NCBI GenBank assembly: GCA_005884745.1
Contig: VAZU01000158.1
Location: 3,917 to 15,121 of the forward strand
Source: Alphaproteobacteria bacterium
GTDB taxonomy: Bacteria; Pseudomonadota; Alphaproteobacteria; Rhizobiales; Xanthobacteraceae
Direction: 5' to 3'
Length of the DNA: 11,205 nucleotides
Of the stretch, positions 5,692 through 11,205 are shown piece by piece. The notes beneath the pieces were generated by a model. It was not told the DNA's origin. It worked only from the letters and a program-made list of their open reading frames with translations, and ran no database searches. Each line of letters begins with the position of its first letter. Position 1 is the first letter of the stretch. A program made the position numbers and the translations under genes.

Positions 5692-8296
5692 ATGGAGATG
5701 GCCTTGGCTCGCAAATGGGCGAATAGCCGAACGCGAGGTCGCAAGCTTCACTTGACCGGCGCGAAGGCGCGCGTTGGTCGAGCTACCAAGACCCGCGCCG
5801 ATCTCGAACACCAGCTCAAAGCATGCAGACGGGAGATCGCCCACGCGCGTGAGCGCCTTGCCGAGGCCACGATGCAACAAACTGCCACCTCCGAGATGCT
5901 GCGCCTCATCTCGAGCTCGCCGATTCAGTCGGTGCTGGACGCGGTGGCCGAACATGCCGCACGCCTGTGCGACGCGAGCAATGCGAGGATCTGGCGCCTG
6001 GAGGACAACCTTCTTCGGCTGGTGGCTTCATACGGGGAAAGTTCGGCGACTATGGATGGCCGCGAGGGCCTTCCCGTAGACCGAGACACGGTGACTGGAC
6101 GAGCCGCGTGCGATCGTCGGACGATTCATGTCCATGATATCGCCGCGGAGGACCGCGAGTACCCGGTGGGCAGCAGGATCGTCAAAGGCCAGGGTTGGCG
6201 CACCACGCTTGCGACGCCCCGTTGGAATAATTCTAGTACGGCGAATGGAGGTCCGACCGTTCTCCGACAAACAGATCGCGCTGCTCGAGACCTTCGCCGC
6301 CCAGGCGGCGATCGCGATCGAAAATGTGCGCCTGTTCGAAGTCGAGAAGCAACGCACGCTGGCGCTTGCGCACGCCAACCGCGATCTTGCAGAACGCGAA
6401 GCGAAAATTCGGCGCCTAATCGACTCCAACATCATCGGAATTTTCATCTGGGATTTCGACGGCCGCATTCTCGAGGCCAACGACGCGTTTCTTCGCATGG
6501 TGAACTACGATCGCGAAGACCTGGTCTCGGGCCGCATGCAGTGGACAGAGCTGACGGCGCCCGACTGGCGCGACAGGAATAACGCAAGGATCGAACAGCA
6601 AAAAAACAGCGGCCACTTTCCACCGTTCGAGAAGGAATACACCCGGAAGGATGGAACTCGGGTACCAGTGCTGATGGGTGGGGCAACATTCGAAGAGGGC
6701 GGCAACCAGGGTATGGCCTATGTGCTCGATTTGACCGAGCGCAAGCGCGCCGAGGAAGCATTGCGGGAGAGCGAGGCAAAGTTCCGCGATTACGCCGAAA
6801 CTGCCTCCGATTGGTTCTGGGAAATCGGTCCGGACTACAAATTCACACTGTTGACCGAGAATGCGTTTGGTTCGGACCCGGCGGAGCGAATCGGCACGGC
6901 ATCCTGGGATCACGCTCTCGATCTTGAAACGGAACCGGAGAAGTGGCGGCTTGTTCGGGAAACTCTCGATGCACGTGAGCCGTTCCGCGACTTCGTCTAT
7001 TGCTCCGTGGGCGGCAACGGCCTGCCAATGTACGTGAAGGCCAGCGGCACGCCGGTCTTCGACGCCAACGGAGAATTCCGTGGCTATCGCGGCACCGGCA
7101 GCGATGTGACCGAACGCAAGCGAGCGGATGAGGCGCTCCGTGAAAGTGCGGAAGCTCTGCGCCGCAGCGAAGCCTATTTGGCGGAATCGCAGAGATTGAC
7201 CCACACGGGCAGTTGGGCCTGGGATCCCCGCACCGAGGAGGTGCTCTATTGTTCCGAGGAGATGTTCCGAATTTTCGGATTGGATCCGCGGAAGAGCCCG
7301 CCGGGCCGCGAGAATTTTCGCCGGCAGATCCATCCCGAGGACCGCGATCGGGTGCGCCAGAAATTCGAGCAGTGCCTTCGCGAAAGAGTGGATAGCGTCG
7401 AGGAGTATCGGGTTCTTCTGGCCGACGGAACGGTCAGGCACATCGCCTCCTCGGGCCATCCGGTCGTAGATGAAAACGGCGAGCTGATCGCGTTTATTGG
7501 CACTGCAGTAGATGTGACGGAACGCAAACGCGCGCAGGAGGAGCGTGAGAGGCTCCGCCAGCTGGAGGCAGATCTCGCGCACGTGAACCGCGTGAGCATG
7601 ATGGGCGAACTGGCCGCCTCGCTGGCTCACGAGATCACGCAACCGATCGCCAGCGCGCGCAACAACGCCCGTGCGGCACTGAATTTTCTGGACCAGCGGC
7701 CGCCGAACCTCGGCGAGGTAAGGGAAGCGCTTGACTGTGTCGTTGGCGATTCCGATCGCGCCGGAGACATCATCGATCGGATCCGCGATCACATCAAGAA
7801 AGCACCTCCGCGGAAGGGTCGTTTTGATCTCAATGCGGCGATCAATGAGGTGATTGTGTTGGCACGAAGCGCAATCACCGAGAATGGCGTCTCGGTCCAG
7901 ACCGGGCTTGCGGACGGGTTGTTTCCCGTTCAGGGGGATCGTGTGCAAGTGCAACAGGTCGTACTCAACCTGGTCCTGAACGCGGTCGAAGCAATGGGCT
8001 CGGTCGAAGCAGGGGCTCGAGAGTTGTCGATCAGCACCGAGCAAAACCGGACAGACGGCGTGCTCGTGGAAGTGCGCGATTCGGGGCCGGGCATCGATCC
8101 GACGCATCTCGAACGCATTTTCGAGGCTTTCTACACCGCCAAGTCCAGCGGAACGGGGATGGGGCTGTCGATCTGCCGGTCGATCATCGATGCCCATGGA
8201 GGCCGGCTGTGGGCAGAGGCGAATGAACCTCGCGGCGCCGTATTTCAGTTTACCTTGCCCAGCGCGGGCAGCCCGGCGCCGGAGTCCGACAAATGA
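5692..8296 (+). pseudogene. Sensor histidine kinase, coiled coil-GAF-PAS-PAS-PAS-HisKA-HATPase, frameshifted in the GAF domain
   Basis: The protein lacks membrane segments and would be a soluble sensor that autophosphorylates on His. Frame 1 (5692 to about 6217) encodes a basic N-terminus, a coiled coil (LEHQLKACRREIAHARERL), QQTATSEMLRLISSSP, and most of a GAF domain ending GWRTTLATP. Frame 2 resumes with PVGIILVRRMEVRPFSDKQ and runs open to 8296. By family pattern a 'L-L-R-E-G-T' step between them is missing, fitting a deletion of about 20 nt between two ACGCCC-like repeats near 6211-6218. Frame 2 then holds PAS domains at about 6405-6740, 6777-7115 and 7155-7530, each ending in DLTERKR/DVTERKR. 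After these come the phospho-acceptor His (codon 7628-7630 in SLAHEITQP), N box NLVLNAVEAM, DSGPGI, and FYTAKSSGTGMGLSICRSII. The kinase core is intact; an ATG at 6245 could start a GAF-less form. The start at 5692 is chosen because frame 1 upstream overlaps the conserved 5' region. No response regulator is in the window. Confidence 0.85.
8281..8284 (+). promoter_or_regulatory. Ribosome binding site for the Ser/Thr-kinase/AAA gene, inside the histidine kinase 3' end
   Basis: GGAG lies 8 nt before the ATG at 8293. That ATG overlaps the histidine kinase stop at 8294-8296, so the two genes are probably translationally coupled and made together. Confidence 0.55.
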
Positions 8297-10560
8297 TGCG
8301 GTCTTCGCTAAACGGCGTGTATCCGGATGGCAGCCGTCAGGTTTTGTGGGAGGACGGCGAACGCGTCTTCTGCCGAGGGTGGCGCCTGGGCGATGACGGC
8401 AACCCGAGCGCCGTGCTGGTCGTTCTGCCTGCCGGGGAGCACCCGTCGCCCTCAAGCCTCGACCGCCTCGCTCACGAATACGGATTGAAGGATGAACTGG
8501 ACGGCGCGTGGGCGGTGCAGCCGCTGGAGCTCGTGCACGACGGCGGTCGCACTATGCTGGTACTCGAGGATCCCGGCGGCAAGCCCCTCGACCGGCTGCA
8601 CGGCGTAGCCATGGAGGTGGGAAACTTCTTGCGGCTCGCCGTTAGCATCGCCTCGGCTCTGGGCAAGGTCCACCAACGCGGCCTCCTGCACAAGGACATC
8701 AAGCCCGCCAATATCCTGGTGAACCGCACGACTGGAGAGGTGAAGCTTACTGGGTTCGGCATTGCGTCGCGCCTCTCCCGCGAGCGCCGGTCGCCCGAGC
8801 CTCCCGAGACGATCGCCGGCACACTCGCCTACATGGCACCGGAACAGACCGGACGGATGAACCGGTCGATCGACTCCCGCAGCGACCTCTACTCGCTCGG
8901 TGTCACGCTCTACCAGATGCTCACGGGCTCCCTGCCGTTCACCGCGACCGATCCCATGGAGTGGGTGCACTGCCATATCGCCAGAAAGCCGGTGCCTCCG
9001 AGCGAGCGGCTCGAGAATGTCCCGGCCCCGGTTTCGGCCATCATCATGAGACTGCTCGTCAAGACACCCGAGGATCGCTACCAGACCGCGGGCGGCGTCG
9101 GACGCGACCTGCGGCGCTGCCTCGCCGCATGGGAGGCGGAGCGCCGGATCGACGACTTTCCGCTCGGCGAACACGACATGCTCGACCGGCTCCTCGTTCC
9201 CGAGAAGCTCTACGGGCGCTCGCGCGAAGTCGAGACGCTGGTTACCGCCTTCGACCGGATGGTGACGGGCCGAAAGCCGGAGCTGGTGCTGGTGTCGGGG
9301 TACTCCGGCATTGGCAAATCATCGGTGGTCAACGAGCTTCATAAGGTGCTCGTGCCGCCGCGCGGACTGTTTGCGTCGGGGAAGTTCGACCAATACAAGC
9401 GCGACATCCCGTATGCGACGCTGGCGCAAGGGTTTCAGAGCCTCGTTCGGTACCTTCTCGGCAAGAGCGACGCCGAGCTGAGTGGCTGGCGTGACGCTCT
9501 GGCGGAGGCGCTGGGCCCGAATGGGCCGCCGGTTCCCGAGCTCCCTCCGCAGAACGCGCGAAGGCGTTTCCAGGTGGTGTTCCGGCGGTTCATCGGCGTA
9601 TTCGCCCAGCGGGACCATCCGTTGGCACTCTTCCTCGACGATCTGCAATGGCTCGACGCGGCGACGCTCGATCTCCTCGAAGATCTGCTGACTCCACCCG
9701 GCGTGCCGCACCTGCTGCTGATCGGCGCGTACCGGGACAACGAAGTCACGGCGGCGCATCCGCTGACGCGCAAGCTCGAGGCAATCCGGAACGCGGGAGC
9801 GGACGTGCACGAGATCGCGCTTGCGCCGCTCGCGTGCGAAGACGTGCGGCAGCTCGTTGCGGACGCGCTTCACTGCGAGCCGGAGGACGCCGACCAGCTC
9901 GCCCGACTAGTACATGAAAAGACGGCCGGCAATCCGTTCTTCACCAATCAGTTCGTTTCTTCGCTCGCTGACGAAGGCATGCTCGTCTTCGATCATGCTG
10001 CTGCACGCTGGTCCTGGGATCTCGAGCGCATTCACGCCAAGGGATACACCGACAACGTGGTCGACCTCATGGTCGGTAAGCTGACGCGCCTGCAGGCTGA
10101 GACTCACCGGGCACTGCAGCAGCTGGCCTGTCTCGGAAACAGCGCCGAGACCGCGATGTTGTCGATCGTCCTCGGCAGTTCGGAGGGGAAGGTCCACGCG
10201 GCTCTGTGGCCGGCCGTCCGTCAGGAATTGGTGGAGCGCACGCTGGACGCATATCGGTTCGTCCACGATCGCGTCCTGGAGGCGGCTTACACGCTCATCC
10301 CCGAGGGCGAGCGGGCCGCGGAGCATCTGCGGATCGGCCGGCTGCTCGCGGCGCAGACACCGCCGGAAGCGATCGCCGAGCATGTCTTCGAGATCGTCGG
10401 CCAGCTCAATCGCGGCGCCGCTCTGATCGATTCGCCCGAGGAGCGAGAGCAGGTCGCCGAGCTGAACCTGATGGCGGGCCAGCGGGCGATCGCTTCTACC
10501 GCCTATGCCTCCGCGCTCATGTATCTGGCTGCCGGTGCCGCGCTGAGTGCGAATTCCTGA
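8293..10560 (+). CDS. Ser/Thr protein kinase-AAA ATPase signalling protein (PknK/HstK-like), frame ends early at 10560
   Basis: The 755-codon frame is the N-terminal part of a very large multidomain protein; in the family kinase, ATPase, helical-repeat and often GAF and histidine kinase modules are fused. Residues about 20-285 are a protein kinase fold: HKDIKPANIL (His133, Asp135, Asn140), GTLAYMAPEQTGR, and SDLYSLGVTLYQMLTG. The usual DFG Asp is replaced by Gly (TGFG, Gly154), and no VAIK-type lysine or glycine loop is visible. From about 295 comes the ATPase: Walker A GYSGIGKSS (residues 336-344), Walker B LALFLDDLQWLD (444 onward), and ARLVHEKTAGNPFF. A winged-helix/helical region follows. 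About 17 residues expected after GPNG (residue 411) are missing in frame. The frame stops at 10560 just after YLAAGAALSA; homologous sequence continues in another frame. The ATGA overlap with the upstream kinase gene suggests one signalling unit. A transcriptional or phosphorelay role is inferred from the family only. Confidence 0.85.
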   Translation: MMRSSLNGVYPDGSRQVLWEDGERVFCRGWRLGDDGNPSAVLVVLPAGEHPSPSSLDRLAHEYGLKDELDGAWAVQPLELVHDGGRTMLVLEDPGGKPLDRLHGVAMEVGNFLRLAVSIASALGKVHQRGLLHKDIKPANILVNRTTGEVKLTGFGIASRLSRERRSPEPPETIAGTLAYMAPEQTGRMNRSIDSRSDLYSLGVTLYQMLTGSLPFTATDPMEWVHCHIARKPVPPSERLENVPAPVSAIIMRLLVKTPEDRYQTAGGVGRDLRRCLAAWEAERRIDDFPLGEHDMLDRLLVPEKLYGRSREVETLVTAFDRMVTGRKPELVLVSGYSGIGKSSVVNELHKVLVPPRGLFASGKFDQYKRDIPYATLAQGFQSLVRYLLGKSDAELSGWRDALAEALGPNGPPVPELPPQNARRRFQVVFRRFIGVFAQRDHPLALFLDDLQWLDAATLDLLEDLLTPPGVPHLLLIGAYRDNEVTAAHPLTRKLEAIRNAGADVHEIALAPLACEDVRQLVADALHCEPEDADQLARLVHEKTAGNPFFTNQFVSSLADEGMLVFDHAAARWSWDLERIHAKGYTDNVVDLMVGKLTRLQAETHRALQQLACLGNSAETAMLSIVLGSSEGKVHAALWPAVRQELVERTLDAYRFVHDRVLEAAYTLIPEGERAAEHLRIGRLLAAQTPPEAIAEHVFEIVGQLNRGAALIDSPEEREQVAELNLMAGQRAIASTAYASALMYLAAGAALSANS

Positions 10561-11205
10561 CGGGCGACGTCGCGGCGGCAGAGAACCGATTGAACCTACT
10601 GTCGGCCCGCCCGACAGGCCTCGTCGATCTCGCTGCGATGACCTGCCTGCGGGTGGACCTCCTCACGACGCTCGGACGGAGTGACTCCGCCGTCGACGCA
10701 TGCCTCAACTATCTCCGCCACGCCGGCATCCCGTGGTCGGCGCACCCGACGAACGAGGAGGTCCAGCGAGAATACGAGCACCTGTGGGAGCAGGTCGGGA
10801 GTCGATCGATCGAGGCGCTCGTCGATTTGTTCCTGATTACGGACCCCGAGGGGCGCGCCACGATGGATGTCCTCACCGCTGTTGTGGCATCAGCCGGCTT
10901 TACGGATGAAAATCTCTTCTGCCTCGTCAGCTGCCGGATGGCGAACCTCAGCCTGGAGCATGGCTATACCGACGGGTCGTGCCTCGCCTACGTTTGCCTC
11001 GGCATGCTTCTGGGGCCCCGTTTCGGCAATTACTCAGCCGGGTTCAGTTTCGGCAAGCTCGGCCTGGACCTGGTGGAGCGCCGAGAGTTGCATCGCTTCG
11101 AAGCCCGCGCCTACTTTCTGTTCGCGAGCCGCGTTTCTCCCTGGACGCAGCCCGTTCGCGCGGGCCTCGGTCTGGTGCGGCGCGCAGTCGACGCGGGCAC
11201 CAGGC
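10551..11205 (+). pseudogene. Continuation of the kinase/AAA protein in another frame (helical repeat region)
   Basis: From GAA at 10551 the sequence reads EFLTGDVAAAENRLNLLSAR and stays open to the window end (about 218 codons). Recognisable family segments follow: AMTCLRVDLLTTLGRSD, VCLGMLLGPRFGNYSAGF, and FGKLGLDLVERREL. This is the alpha-helical region between the ATPase and the downstream sensory/kinase modules of these proteins. In the family about 20-25 residues lie between the AAGAAL motif that ends the first frame and EFLTG here, so a deletion with a frame change is likely. The junction sequence GAGTGCG would fit both flanks (Leu-Ser-Ala on one side, Ala-Glu-Cys on the other), consistent with deletion between short direct repeats. 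No start codon with a good ribosome-binding site was seen, so this part is probably not translated separately. The gene continues beyond the window. Confidence 0.8.

Noticed and set aside
6416..8455. Long open frame on the minus strand across the histidine kinase gene
   Set aside because: High-GC coding sequence commonly leaves an antisense frame open. The plus frame has all PAS and histidine kinase motifs, and the antisense product shows no recognisable domain.
1..11205. CRISPR arrays, tRNA or rRNA genes, insertion sequences, transposases, attachment sites
   Set aside because: None recognised: no short regularly spaced repeats, no cloverleaf-like or rRNA sequence, and no transposase motifs or terminal inverted repeats around the 245-bp duplication.

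Overview
The window is high-GC bacterial DNA. The protein families (a PoxB-type thiamine diphosphate enzyme, a glutaryl-CoA-dehydrogenase-like acyl-CoA dehydrogenase, GAF/PAS histidine kinases, and large Ser/Thr-kinase/AAA-ATPase signalling proteins) most resemble those of soil or plant-associated Alphaproteobacteria of the Hyphomicrobiales (Bradyrhizobium/Rhodopseudomonas type). That placement is from remembered family resemblance, not from a search.

Layout. The left half (1-5384) is read on the minus strand. In order of transcription it holds a 21-codon leader ORF (5384-5319), a pyruvate:quinone oxidoreductase gene (poxB-like, 5322-3605), an acyl-CoA synthetase (3584-1859), a 336-bp gap, an acyl-CoA dehydrogenase (1522-264) and the start of an enoyl-CoA hydratase (216-1). 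The right half (5692-11205) is read on the plus strand. It holds a GAF-PAS-PAS-PAS histidine kinase, then, coupled by an ATGA overlap, a Ser/Thr-kinase/AAA-ATPase protein that runs off the window. The two units diverge from the gap at 5385-5691.

Working together. Synthetase, dehydrogenase and hydratase would activate a carboxylic acid and take it through the first steps of beta-oxidation, while the PoxB-like enzyme would oxidise pyruvate or a related 2-oxo acid. The divergent sensor kinases are plausible regulators, but this is inferred from position only.

Unusual structure. (1) Five successive genes are interrupted: poxB and the synthetase by frameshifts, the dehydrogenase by a chimeric replacement, the histidine kinase inside its GAF domain, and the AAA protein near 10550. 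Several breaks look like deletions between very short direct repeats. (2) The dehydrogenase has lost an internal block and carries instead 245 bp identical to part of the poxB gene 3452 bp away. (3) The four enzyme reading frames start with related Ala/Thr/Pro-rich N-terminal tags. (4) The 5' regions in front of poxB and the dehydrogenase are ungapped copies, about 78% identical, each with a tandem CAAATY pair 10 bp apart. (5) Beside the second copy lies a 41-codon relic of the same AAA-ATPase family, in the same orientation as the full-length gene has to the first copy. The promoter-plus-divergent-kinase module therefore seems to have existed twice. Either this is a recently decaying, duplicated catabolic/signalling module, or part of the damage is an assembly artefact; reads across the junctions would decide.
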